Shown: positions 41,367 to 49,536 of the stretch, piece by piece
Layout of the letters: each line of letters opens with the position of its first letter
How positions within the stretch are numbered: the first letter of the stretch is position 1
Source of the DNA: Exiguobacterium aurantiacum
GTDB lineage: Bacteria > Bacillota > Bacilli > Exiguobacteriales > Exiguobacteriaceae
Assembly (NCBI RefSeq): GCF_001766415.1
Contig: NZ_MKXO01000003.1
Span: forward strand, 186,001 to 250,000
Direction of reading: 5' to 3'
Length of the DNA: 64,000 nucleotides
Position numbers and translations under genes: made by a program
Notes under the pieces: model-generated
Told to the model about the DNA's origin: nothing
The model's input: the letters and a program-made list of their open reading frames with translations, nothing else
Database searches by the model: none

Positions 41367-42371
41367 GTGCAAAAACCAATGACAGCAAGGGTTGAGACAT
41401 TGTCTCAGCCCTCCTTTTCTAACATATGGACAAAGTCCTTTGTCGTAGCAGTTCTCGTTGTCTTCATGTTGGCATGCCTCTCGCTCGTGACCGGCGTCTA
41501 TGACATTCGTCAGGAGGGCGGAGCGGATATGTTTTGGATTACCCGCGTCCCGCGCACGATTGCCATCATGTTGACCGGTGCCGCCATGGCGATGTCGGGG
41601 CTCGTCATGCAACTGATTACGCAAAACCGTCTCGTCGAACCGACGACGACCGGAACGCTCGAATGGGCGGGGCTCGGTCTGCTCACTGTGTATCTGCTCG
41701 TTCCGGCGCCGACGCTCATGATGCGCATGACGGGGGCCATCGTCTTCTCGTTCATCGGAACGATGGTCTTCTTCTGGTTCCTGCGCTCGGTCAAACTTCG
41801 CTCATCGTTGATCGTCCCGATTATCGGGCTCATGCTCGGGGCGGTCGTATCGGCCGTGTCGACGTTTCTCGGCTTGTTCTTCCAAGCGAGTCAGACTATT
41901 GAAGGCTGGTTCGTCGGGTCGTTCGCATCGGTGCAGGTCGGACGTTATGAATACTTGTGGCTTATCATTCTCGTCACGTTCTTCATCTTCATCCTCGCGA
42001 ACCGGTTAACGCTCGCCGGACTCGGCGAAGATATCGCGACGAGCCTTGGCGTCAACTATAGCCGTCTCATCTTGATTGCGACGGGGCTGATCGCACTTGC
42101 GGTCGGGGTCGTGGCGACGGTCATCGGTAATCTGCCGTTCCTCGGACTGATCGTCCCGAACATCGTCTCGATGTTTCGTGGAGACGATCTCCGCAGCAAC
42201 TTGCCGTGGGTATGCGTCATCGGTATGGGCACGGTTCTCGTCAGCGACTTGATTTCGCGGACGATCATCATGCCGTTTGAATTACCGGTATCGCTCATTC
42301 TCGGGACGGTCGGGTCGGTCGTGTTTATCGCGATTCTCTTGAGACAACGGAAGACGGGAGGGGTACGATGA
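41367..42371 (+). CDS. Siderophore ABC permease (FecCD type)
   Basis: A 334-residue permease of the BtuC/FecCD family, nine to ten segments: ITRVPRTIAIMLTGAAMAMS, then LVMQLITQNRLVEPTTTGTL and GNLPFLGLIVPNIVSM. The GTG at 41367 follows AAGGGAG. It corresponds to YclN/FatD. It overlaps the second permease gene by ATGA. Confidence 0.9.
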   Translation: MQKPMTARVETLSQPSFSNIWTKSFVVAVLVVFMLACLSLVTGVYDIRQEGGADMFWITRVPRTIAIMLTGAAMAMSGLVMQLITQNRLVEPTTTGTLEWAGLGLLTVYLLVPAPTLMMRMTGAIVFSFIGTMVFFWFLRSVKLRSSLIVPIIGLMLGAVVSAVSTFLGLFFQASQTIEGWFVGSFASVQVGRYEYLWLIILVTFFIFILANRLTLAGLGEDIATSLGVNYSRLILIATGLIALAVGVVATVIGNLPFLGLIVPNIVSMFRGDDLRSNLPWVCVIGMGTVLVSDLISRTIIMPFELPVSLILGTVGSVVFIAILLRQRKTGGVR

Positions 42372-43444
42372 GCACACTCATCGAAAACAAGACGAAGCAA
42401 CGGGAAGCGTATGACGTCGATGGTCGATCCGTGCATACGGAAGAGCGGTGTGCGACGGCGTTCCGTTCGAAACGAGAACAGCGCCGTTATTGGCTGTTCC
42501 TTGCATTCTTCATCGTGGGCGGACTGCTCTGTGCGTTCGGGTTACTCGTCTACAACAATCCGGTCCCGTTCGATTCGCCGTCGTTCATCCCGGTCGTCGA
42601 GCGTCGGGTCGTCGCCGTCATCACGATGGCGATCGCCGCGCTCTGTCAAAGCTTGGCGACGGTCGCGTTTCATTCGGTGACGAACAACCGCATCATCACG
42701 CCATCCTTGCTCGGGTTCGATGCGCTTTATTCGACGATTCAGACGAGCATGATCTTCTTCTTCGGTGCGGGTGCGTTAATCGGTTTTTCGGGAACCGGTG
42801 CCTTTTTGACCCAGGTCGGCCTCATGGTGCTCATGAGCCTGCTCTTGTATGGCTGGCTCTTGTCCGGGAAATACGGGAATCTGCAACTCATGCTTCTCGT
42901 CGGGATCATCATCGGGACCGGTTTGAATTCGGTGTCCTCGTTCATGCGCCGTATGCTCGCGCCGTCGGATTTTGATATCCTTCAGGCCCGTCTGTTCGGA
43001 TCGGTCATGCATGCTGATGCCGCGTACTTCCCAATCGTCATTCCGATTGTGATTGTCGTCGGAATCATGTTGTATAGCTTCTCAAATCGCTTGAACGTCG
43101 TCGCACTCGGGAAAGATGTAGCGACATCGTTCGGGGTGAACCATCGGGGGAGCGTCATCTTTACGCTCATTCTCATCTCGCTATTGATGTCGGTATCGAC
43201 AGCGCTCATCGGACCGCTGACGTTCTTTGGATTCTTGGTGGCGACGCTCAGCTATCAGGTTGCTTCGACGTATGACCATAAGTATATGTTTCCGATGGCG
43301 TTCGCGCTCGGTTTCTTCGTGTTGACGAGCGCGTATTTCTTTATGTATCACATTCTCAATACACCGAGTGTCGTGTCCGTCATTATCGAATTGTTCGGCG
43401 GAATCGTTTTCTTGGCAATCATCTTAAGGAGAAAATCGCTATGA
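42368..43444 (+). CDS. Siderophore ABC permease (FecCD type)
   Basis: A 358-residue FecCD permease with a hydrophilic N-terminal extension of about 40 residues. VVERRVVAVITMAIAALCQS, TNNRIITPSLLGFDALYST and IGPLTFFGFLVATLSYQV are the equivalents of the partner's motifs. It pairs with the upstream permease (YclO/FatC) and overlaps the ATPase gene by four bases. Confidence 0.9.
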   Translation: MSTLIENKTKQREAYDVDGRSVHTEERCATAFRSKREQRRYWLFLAFFIVGGLLCAFGLLVYNNPVPFDSPSFIPVVERRVVAVITMAIAALCQSLATVAFHSVTNNRIITPSLLGFDALYSTIQTSMIFFFGAGALIGFSGTGAFLTQVGLMVLMSLLLYGWLLSGKYGNLQLMLLVGIIIGTGLNSVSSFMRRMLAPSDFDILQARLFGSVMHADAAYFPIVIPIVIVVGIMLYSFSNRLNVVALGKDVATSFGVNHRGSVIFTLILISLLMSVSTALIGPLTFFGFLVATLSYQVASTYDHKYMFPMAFALGFFVLTSAYFFMYHILNTPSVVSVIIELFGGIVFLAIILRRKSL

Positions 43445-44193
43445 TTCAACTTGAACAAGTACAAAAATCGTATACGGATGACGTCCGAATCGGACCGATC
43501 AATCTCGACATCCCGAAAGCCGGGTTCACGTCGTTGATTGGGCCGAACGGGGCCGGCAAGTCGACGACGCTCATGATGATTGGCCGCCTGCTCGATTTAG
43601 ACGCGGGTCAAATTCAAGTCGCGGGGATGGACGTGTCGAGCACGAAATCGAAAGACTTGGCGAAAATCATCACGATTTTACGACAAGAAAACCATTTCGT
43701 GACGCGTCTCACCGTCCGTCAGCTCGCCGGGTTCGGTCGCTTCCCGTATTCGAAAGGACGGTTGACGCAAGAAGATGAACGCATCATCTCGAAGTATATC
43801 GACTTCCTTGATTTGACGGAGCTCGAGCATCGTTATCTCGATGAACTGTCGGGCGGGCAGCGCCAGCGGGCGTACGTCGCGATGGTGCTCTGCCAGGAGA
43901 CGGAATACGTGTTGCTCGATGAGCCGCTCAATAACTTGGACATCGCTCGCTCGGTCCAGATGATGGAATACTTGCGCCACGTCGCCGACGAGTTCGGCCG
44001 GACGATCGTCACCGTGCTCCACGACATCAACTTCGCGGCCAAGTACTCGGACCGGATTTGTGCGATGAAAGACGGCAAGATCGCCGCCTTCGGTACGGTT
44101 GATGAGATCATGGTCGCCGAGACGCTATCCGACATCTTTGAAACGAAGCTTGAAATCATTCAAGGACCATACGGACCGATTGCGGTCTATTAA
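43441..44193 (+). CDS. Siderophore ABC transporter ATPase
   Basis: A 250-residue ATPase of the FecE/YclP type: Walker A GPNGAGKST, Q loop LRQENHFVTRLTVRQL, signature LSGGQRQRAYVAMVL, Walker B YVLLDEPLNNLD and switch His in VLHDINFAAKY. It energises the two permeases. Followed after 21 bases by the reductase gene. Confidence 0.92.
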   Translation: MIQLEQVQKSYTDDVRIGPINLDIPKAGFTSLIGPNGAGKSTTLMMIGRLLDLDAGQIQVAGMDVSSTKSKDLAKIITILRQENHFVTRLTVRQLAGFGRFPYSKGRLTQEDERIISKYIDFLDLTELEHRYLDELSGGQRQRAYVAMVLCQETEYVLLDEPLNNLDIARSVQMMEYLRHVADEFGRTIVTVLHDINFAAKYSDRICAMKDGKIAAFGTVDEIMVAETLSDIFETKLEIIQGPYGPIAVY

Positions 44194-44214
44194 TAGAAGG
44201 AAGGAGTGACGACG

Positions 44215-44949
44215 ATGCAAATTTACTGGACACCGATTCAACGAGTTGTACAGGAAGCGCCAGATACATACACGTTCCAACTCGAGCTCCCGGACGGCTT
44301 CACGTGGGACGAGGGGGCGCATACCCACTTCGCGTTAGAAGGGTTCAACAAAGAAGACAAACCGAACCGGAGCTTGATTCGCCACATGTCGATCTCGACG
44401 CTGCCGCGTGAAGGCGCGATCGGTATCACGACACGGATCAAGCGAGAGTGCTCCGAGTTCAAGTCGATCTTGCGTGATATGAAGATTGGCGAACAAGTCG
44501 CCATCTTCAAGACACATTCGAACGTCCCATTGAAGCGTGAGGGGAAGAATGTGTACTTGTTGTCGGCCGGTGTCGGGCTCGCGACGTTCCGCCCGATCGT
44601 ACTCGAATACTTACAGAATGGGGCAGGTATCCCGCATCTCCATTCGCTGAACGTCGACACGTCAGCGAACTATCTATTCAACGACGTATTTACGTCATCA
44701 AACAGCTTCACGGCAGAGTTTGTCGCCAATCGTTCAGATTATTACGCGGCGGTCGAGATGCTCGCGACCGATCAGGATGGTTTGTATTACATCGTTGGGA
44801 GCGACGACTTCTTGCGGGAGACGATCGCGACACTACGTGAGCGAGGCATCGCACGCGATCAAATTGTGCTCGACAAGCATGACTTTCAGTTGGATGAGTT
44901 TTTAGCAGAAAGAGACAAAAACACGATCTCTTCTTCAGGCAATGGATAA
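44215..44949 (+). CDS. Flavin-dependent reductase, likely ferric-siderophore reductase
   Basis: A 244-residue ferredoxin-reductase-like protein: a beta-barrel FAD domain (RHMSISTLPREGAIGITTRI corresponds to the RxYS region) and an NAD(P) domain beginning LLSAGVGLATFRPIVLEYL, ending with YYIVGSDDFLRETIATL. No ferredoxin or heme domain is attached. Position at the end of a Fur-controlled uptake operon suggests that it reduces and frees siderophore-bound iron in the cytoplasm (inference). AAGGAAGGAG sets ATG at 44215. Confidence 0.75.
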   Translation: MQIYWTPIQRVVQEAPDTYTFQLELPDGFTWDEGAHTHFALEGFNKEDKPNRSLIRHMSISTLPREGAIGITTRIKRECSEFKSILRDMKIGEQVAIFKTHSNVPLKREGKNVYLLSAGVGLATFRPIVLEYLQNGAGIPHLHSLNVDTSANYLFNDVFTSSNSFTAEFVANRSDYYAAVEMLATDQDGLYYIVGSDDFLRETIATLRERGIARDQIVLDKHDFQLDEFLAERDKNTISSSGNG

Positions 44950-44974
44950 CGATTGAGCAATCTCGTGCAATCAA

Positions 44975-45024
44975 AAAAAGGGTGCCGATTCATTCGAAAA
45001 CAGAATGAGTCAGCACTCTTTTTC
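44975..45024. terminator. Bidirectional terminator
   Basis: Long stem (AAAAAGGGTGC...CATTC with GAATG...GCACTCTTTTT), slightly imperfect, between the iron operon and the convergent export gene. Confidence 0.85.
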
Positions 45025-45049
45025 ATTTGCTATGGACGTCAGACATGTC

Positions 45050-45490
45050 TCAGATTGTGAACTCGATTCCTTTAGAGGTGAGCCAAGCTATTAACACGCC
45101 ATACCCGAATATACTGATGGCTGAATAGATGAGAAGTGTAGAGCGCCTCATCCCAATCGAATGACCAATCACGCCAACTACCCATGATCCTAATAGAGGC
45201 GTGACGAGGATGATGGACCAACTGCCATGTTCGCGCATTAAATGACTAAAGCGGTGTTTCTCTAGGCGGTCTAACCAGCCACTAAGACGTTTGAATCGAT
45301 GAAGCCAATCGTAAAAATAAGCGAGCAGAGGAACCGGCAAGAAGTTACCAAGCCCGGCCCAAAGGACGGCAGAGACGCCGTCGAGACCGAGTAACATCGT
45401 ACTCGGGATGGCTAAATAGATTTCGAACATAGGGAAGAAGCCCATGAACCATGCGGTCGCAGACAGACTGATGTATTCAAATAGATTCAT
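45050..45490 (-). CDS. Small multi-drug export family protein
   Basis: A 146-residue membrane protein with four or five segments. FPMFEIYLAIPSTMLLGLDG, GNFLPVPLLAYFYDWL and VTPLLGSWVVGVIGHSIGM follow the pattern of the Sm_multidrug_ex family (PF06695). Evidence for drug export in the family is thin, so substrate is unknown. Single gene. Confidence 0.75.
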   Translation of the reverse strand: MNLFEYISLSATAWFMGFFPMFEIYLAIPSTMLLGLDGVSAVLWAGLGNFLPVPLLAYFYDWLHRFKRLSGWLDRLEKHRFSHLMREHGSWSIILVTPLLGSWVVGVIGHSIGMRRSTLLIYSAISIFGYGVLIAWLTSKGIEFTI

Positions 45491-45589
45491 TTTGATTCTC
45501 CTTTATGTTCAATCGTTTGACCACTTGTCTTCACGGTGAATGCCTAAATTCAGATTATTGAGTACTTCAATCGAACCTTTGACATCAAT

Positions 45590-45757
45590 CTATTCTTCCA
45601 AGAAATAATCATAGAATCGTCCTTCGTCTCGAATCAATTCCTTTGAGTTGGGCGGGACATCCTCGAGGAAGAGCTCCATCTGATGTTCATTTTCCACGTG
45701 TACATAATAGTGTAAATCACCGATTAATCTTGGGTCTTCAATCACTTCGATTTTCAT
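45590..45757 (-). CDS. Hypothetical small acidic protein
   Basis: A 55-residue acidic protein, starting KIEVIEDPRLIGDLHYYVHV and ending RDEGRFYDYFLEE. ATG at 45757 follows GAGGA; an upstream in-frame ATG gives an 18-residue extension without a site. No family recognised and no strong context; it may be real because composition is protein-like. Confidence 0.4.
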   Translation of the reverse strand: MKIEVIEDPRLIGDLHYYVHVENEHQMELFLEDVPPNSKELIRDEGRFYDYFLEE

Positions 45758-45861
45758 CAGTCCGCGTTCCTCGGCATTCGAGAGTCGCATCACAAAGAGC
45801 CAACAATACATACATTCTTTTCACTTTGACGGTCTTTACTAAAAAACACGTCTCGGAAGAA

Positions 45862-46905
45862 TTATTGCTTAATCCATTTCGCACTCCGGCCGAGTCCAGA
45901 CGGAGCGATTTCCCCTTCATCCCGCAATTCCCGAAGGACACGGTTGATGGTCGCCTCACTAATGTCGGGACAAGCATTCCGAACATCCGACTTGGTAAAC
46001 GGTACGATTCTCCCTTCTACGAATCGTCTAATCCGGCTACTCTTACTTTGACTTCCTGACGTGACGAGTCCTACACGATCTTCTAGCTCTTTATATGCGG
46101 CAAGGATCACGCTCAACAGATAATGAATCCATGGAAAAGGGTCTTGTTGGTTCTCATGCCAATCGATTGAGGACAATCGCAGGGATTCATAGTAATCTTC
46201 TTTTCGTTCCTCGACAATCTTCTCGAGACTAATATAGCGACCGACCTCGAAGCCGAATTGATAGAGCATCAACAAGGTTAAAAGACGGGCGATTCGTCCG
46301 TTCCCGTCATTGAACGGATGGATGGATAAAAAGTCGAGGATGAACATACTCGTCAAGATGAGCGAATCGACGTCTTCATTTTGCCGACGTTCTTTTACAC
46401 TGTCACATAAGGCCTGGACAGCCGCTGGGGTCTCAAAGGCTGGGACTGGTACGAAACGCGTCCGGCGCGTGCCATCAGGGAAGGTCTCACTGATTTCATT
46501 ATCGACATTCTTCCATCTCCCGCCCTCAATCGGAACAAACTTGTAGAGCTCTTTATGGAGCTGAAGCAATATGTTCGGGTTGATTGGGATGTCCTGGGCT
46601 GAGGCATGAATCAAGTTCAATACATCCCGGTATCCGGCAATTTCAGCTTCCGAGCGGTCGGCCGGGTCAGAGGTCTTCGACATGATGGTGTGTAGGCGGC
46701 TCTCGGTCACGACGATTCCCTCGATTGCATTGGAAGCCTTGGTCGATTGGATGACAGCCACGTCACGCAAGGTGTTCAGAATTTGAGGCGCCTGTTGTTT
46801 ATACAGGTCTTGTTTGCCTTTGTATTCATTGATGTGGCCGATCAATCGTACGGTCTCCATCGGCAAGGAGAGATTTCTTAAATACTGATAATCGTAATTT
46901 CGCAT
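45862..46905 (-). CDS. Fic family protein (class II, with C-terminal winged helix)
   Basis: A 347-residue Fic protein. The catalytic motif is complete: HPFNDGNGRIARLL, with the transferring His and phosphate-binding loop. An inhibitory motif SNAIEG (S-x-x-x-E-G) lies before the Fic core, near residue 60, the class II arrangement in which its Glu blocks ATP. The C-terminal 70 residues form a winged-helix-like domain (TKSDVRNACPDISEATINRV). Such proteins AMPylate targets, often regulating themselves; the target is unknown. ATG at 46905 follows GAGGGTG. No toxin-antitoxin partner is adjacent. Confidence 0.88.
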   Translation of the reverse strand: MRNYDYQYLRNLSLPMETVRLIGHINEYKGKQDLYKQQAPQILNTLRDVAVIQSTKASNAIEGIVVTESRLHTIMSKTSDPADRSEAEIAGYRDVLNLIHASAQDIPINPNILLQLHKELYKFVPIEGGRWKNVDNEISETFPDGTRRTRFVPVPAFETPAAVQALCDSVKERRQNEDVDSLILTSMFILDFLSIHPFNDGNGRIARLLTLLMLYQFGFEVGRYISLEKIVEERKEDYYESLRLSSIDWHENQQDPFPWIHYLLSVILAAYKELEDRVGLVTSGSQSKSSRIRRFVEGRIVPFTKSDVRNACPDISEATINRVLRELRDEGEIAPSGLGRSAKWIKQ

Positions 46906-46935
46906 AAGAATCACCCTCATTCATTATCAAAATTG

Positions 46936-47049
46936 ATTAAACATATTCATTTCATCAATTTTTGACTATGTTTAGCTATAATATAACCTATTTATGATGA
47001 GTTTAAAATATTAAACATACTCATTCTCTTAATGTATGACTATGTTTAG
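46936..47049. repeat. Two 40-base direct repeats in the Fic promoter region
   Basis: 46936-46975 and 47010-47049 share ATTAAACATA-(T/C)-TCATT at the left and TGACTATGTTTAG at the right, with a 74-base period. The region is very AT-rich and includes a TATAAT at 46977. It may hold a repeated operator. Nothing else is visible in 46906-47092. Confidence 0.6.
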
Positions 47050-47093
47050 GGATAGATGAGTTATATTTCAAATTATGAACGTGAGTGACATGA

Positions 47094-47128
47094 AAAAGCG
47101 CATCTCCGATTTCAACGAAGACGCGCTT
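47094..47128 (-). terminator. Terminator of trpEG
   Basis: On the minus strand AGCGCGTCTTCG pairs, with mismatches, with CGGAGATGCGCT, followed by TTTTTC. Confidence 0.6.
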
Positions 47129-47192
47129 GGTTCATATGATTCATCGTATGTGTAGCATCAGACTTCTTCATCATTGTACGGAAGTTCGACAC

Positions 47193-47771
47193 TCAGACCG
47201 AGGACACGTTCCTCGGTCTTTTTGTGTGACAAATCGCGACGAACCGTTCGAACAGGTCCCGTCCGTCCGGTGTCCCGATCGACTCGGGGTGGAACTGGAC
47301 GCCGTACGTCGGGTGTTCGGGATGCTCGAGCGCCATGATGACACCGTCCGCAGTCTTAGCCGTCACGGTGAGTTCCGTCGCTTGGACGACGAGCGAATGA
47401 TACCGCATGACGTCCATCGGTTCCCCGTCAAACAAGGCACCGGGTGTCGTCTCGATCACGGACGTCTTGCCGTGCATGACCTGTTTGGCCCGGCCGACCG
47501 TGCCGCCGAACGATTCGGCGATGACTTGATGACCGAGACAGACACCGAGGATTGGGATTTGTCCCGACAGCTGTCGGACGACGTCGAGGGAGACACCGGC
47601 GTCACCTGGACCACCTGGACCAGGTGAAATGATGATACCGGACGGGTTAAGGGCGCGAATTTCATCGACCGTCAGCTCGTCGTTACGGACGACCAAGACA
47701 TCGCTGAACCGGGCGACGTCTTGATAGACGTTATATGTGAACGAGTCGTAGTTATCGATCAGTAAAATCAT
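47193..47771 (-). CDS. trpG: Anthranilate synthase glutamine amidotransferase subunit
   Basis: A 192-residue class I glutamine amidotransferase. Oxyanion loop SPGPGGPGDAGVS, nucleophile Cys in ILGVCLGHQVIAESFGG, and His-Glu in VQFHPESIGT. It supplies ammonia from glutamine to TrpE, and in Bacillales often to PabB too. It overlaps trpE by ATGA. Its 3' end contains a hairpin that works as a terminator only on the opposite strand. Confidence 0.9.
   Translation of the reverse strand: MILLIDNYDSFTYNVYQDVARFSDVLVVRNDELTVDEIRALNPSGIIISPGPGGPGDAGVSLDVVRQLSGQIPILGVCLGHQVIAESFGGTVGRAKQVMHGKTSVIETTPGALFDGEPMDVMRYHSLVVQATELTVTAKTADGVIMALEHPEHPTYGVQFHPESIGTPDGRDLFERFVAICHTKRPRNVSSV
47199..47226 (+). terminator. 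Plus-strand hairpin with T run inside trpG 3' end
   Basis: AGACCGAGGA pairs with TCCTCGGTCT, loop CACGT, followed by five T on the plus strand only. No plus-strand gene I can support lies upstream. Confidence 0.55.
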
Positions 47772-49099
47772 GCGAACACCTCCAACAGGGATTTGGCTTT
47801 ATGCAGCGTCTCTTCATATTCAGACACTGGGTCCGAGTCAAAGACAATGCCGGCCCCAGCTTGGACGTACGCCGTATCATTTTGGACGACCATCGTCCGG
47901 ATGGCGAGGGCGAAGTCGAAGCCGCCCCGGACGTCGAGATAGCCGACGGCCCCGGCGTATACTTCACGTTTCACCGTCTCGAGCTCATCGATCAACTGCA
48001 TCGCCCGAATCTTCGGCGCCCCAGAGACGGTGCCGGCCGGGAGACAGGCCCGTAGCGCGTCGATCGGGTTCAAGTCGTCACGCAGTTCGCCTTCGACTTC
48101 GGAGACGAGATGCATGACGTTTTTGAAACGCTCGACTTCCATCTGTTTCGGGATCGTGACCGTGCCGACTTTGGCGACGCGGCCGATGTCGTTCCGGCCA
48201 AGGTCAAGTAGCATCCGATGTTCGGCCAGCTCTTTCTCGTCTTCAATCAAGTCGGCAGCGTGGCGCATGTCTTCTTCGACGGTCTTGCCGCGCGGGCGCG
48301 TACCGGCGATCGGGTTCGTCGAGACGCGGTTCCCTTCGACACGGACGAGACTCTCAGGCGACGCCCCGAGGACGATTGCTTCGCCGAGGTCGATGTAGAA
48401 TAAGTACGGGCTCGGATTAAGTTTTCGCAGCGTCCGGTAGAAGTGGAACGGGTCACCGGTGAACGTCGCGTCAATCCGTTGCGACAACACGAGCTGGAAC
48501 ACCTCGCCGGCAAGGATTGCTTCTTTCGCTTTCAAGACACGCTCGATAAATGCGTCTTTGTCGGTCAAGATCCGTTCGCTCGTTCGGACGACCGGCGCGA
48601 GTTCATGCGTCTTCGCCGTCTCGAGCTCGATTTTCAACTGTTCGAGCCGGGCCGCTCCGTCGCTGTCGCCGGTGTCGATCAAGATGACACGCTCCTCGAG
48701 ATGGTCGTATAAGACGACCGTCTCATAGCGCTGGAATAACGCGTCCGGCAAGTCGCGCGTCTCGGTCGGCGTGTTCGGGATTGGCTCGTACGTCCGCAGC
48801 AGGTCGTAGCCGATATACCCGACGGCGCCGCCGATGAACGGGTAGGGGGCGTCTTCCGTGTCGCGTGCGATCAATGTGGATAAGACGGCGAGCGGGTCGT
48901 CCGTTTGGGTCGTGCCCGTTGCATCGGTCACGGTGTTGCCGTCGACACGGATCGTCTCGACCGGGTTCGCCGCGATGATCGAGTAACGTCCGTGTTTGCC
49001 TTCAGCCCGGCTCTCGAGCAGTACTTTCCGCTCTCCTTGCAATCGGTGGAAGATTGCCACCGGGGTCAGTTCGTCGCCGTTGATGATCAGTTGTTCCAT
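47768..49099 (-). CDS. trpE: Anthranilate synthase component I
   Basis: A 443-residue chorismate-using enzyme. PDPLAVLS-type N-terminal domain, YPFIGGAVGYIGYDLLRTYE, LSQRIDATFTGDPFHFYRTL, and the catalytic region NPIAGTRPRGKTVEEDMRHA, DLGRNDIGRVAKVGTV, GTVSGAPKIRAM and AGAGIVFDSDP. PabB has the same fold, but the tryptophan T-box upstream makes TrpE the better call. Start MEQLIINGDE follows GGAGGAGGAG; a longer frame runs into the T-box terminator. The other trp genes are not in the window. Confidence 0.9.
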   Translation of the reverse strand: MEQLIINGDELTPVAIFHRLQGERKVLLESRAEGKHGRYSIIAANPVETIRVDGNTVTDATGTTQTDDPLAVLSTLIARDTEDAPYPFIGGAVGYIGYDLLRTYEPIPNTPTETRDLPDALFQRYETVVLYDHLEERVILIDTGDSDGAARLEQLKIELETAKTHELAPVVRTSERILTDKDAFIERVLKAKEAILAGEVFQLVLSQRIDATFTGDPFHFYRTLRKLNPSPYLFYIDLGEAIVLGASPESLVRVEGNRVSTNPIAGTRPRGKTVEEDMRHAADLIEDEKELAEHRMLLDLGRNDIGRVAKVGTVTIPKQMEVERFKNVMHLVSEVEGELRDDLNPIDALRACLPAGTVSGAPKIRAMQLIDELETVKREVYAGAVGYLDVRGGFDFALAIRTMVVQNDTAYVQAGAGIVFDSDPVSEYEETLHKAKSLLEVFA

Positions 49100-49117
49100 G
49101 TAATCTCCTCCTCCAAA

Positions 49118-49390
49118 TAAAAAAGTCCCCCGCCCGACATGTCTAAATAGACATGAAGGACGGGAGACCCGTGGTGCCACCTTCGTTGGGGGAGTTCCCC
49201 CCACTCATCGCGAACGATCATTCGCTGTCCTCGGTAACGGGAGGACCCGTCAGAGCCTACGTATCGGTCTGAACGCTCAAAAGCCCATTCACGCAAGACA
49301 CGTCACCGGTTCGCATCGACCACCGGCTTTCTGGAGACGTCCCTTCGCGCTACTCTTCTTTCTCATCGCGAGTTCGTATGATGTTATCGT
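49118..49390 (-). ncRNA. Tryptophan T-box leader riboswitch
   Basis: On the minus strand the leader holds the stem I element AGAAAGCCGGTGGTCGATGC followed by GAACCGGT, a specifier loop GAATGGGC with UGG (Trp) codon at 49285-49287, the invariant T-box AAGGTGGCACCACGG (about 49169-49183), and a terminator made of GTCTCCCGTCC...GGGCGGGGGAC followed by six T, just before the trpE ribosome binding site. Uncharged tRNA-Trp would stabilise the antiterminator and allow trpEG transcription. Confidence 0.92.
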
Positions 49391-49391
49391 T

Positions 49392-49420
49392 ACTTTAACG
49401 GGATGACGTGATGATGTCAA
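49392..49420 (-). promoter_or_regulatory. Promoter of the trpEG operon
   Basis: On the minus strand a perfect TTGACA (49415-49420), 17-base spacer, TAAAGT (49392-49397), directly upstream of the T-box leader. Confidence 0.65.
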
Positions 49421-49461
49421 TCTTTGACGTGTTTCATTTTCGAAATATTTTTGTAACACGA

Positions 49462-49492
49462 TTGAAACATTTTCTAACAGATCTCGTATACT
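49462..49492 (+). promoter_or_regulatory. Candidate promoter of the S8 protease gene
   Basis: TTGAAA (49462-49467) and TATACT (49487-49492) with a slightly long 19-base spacer, 45 bases before the start codon. Confidence 0.45.
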
Positions 49493-49536
49493 ATATCCAA
49501 GGTGATTCACCTAATACTTGGAAAAGAGGAAAACAA

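Noticed and set aside
45643-46059. A 138-codon plus-strand ORF across the Fic gene end
   Set aside because: No ribosome binding site, overlaps a well-supported Fic C-terminus, no recognisable domain.
45862-46905. Fic protein as part of a toxin-antitoxin pair
   Set aside because: The inhibitory SxxxEG motif is within the same protein (class II) and no small antitoxin gene is adjacent.
47768-49099. pabB rather than trpE
   Set aside because: Sequence alone cannot fully separate them, but the UGG-specifier T-box directly upstream favours trpE.
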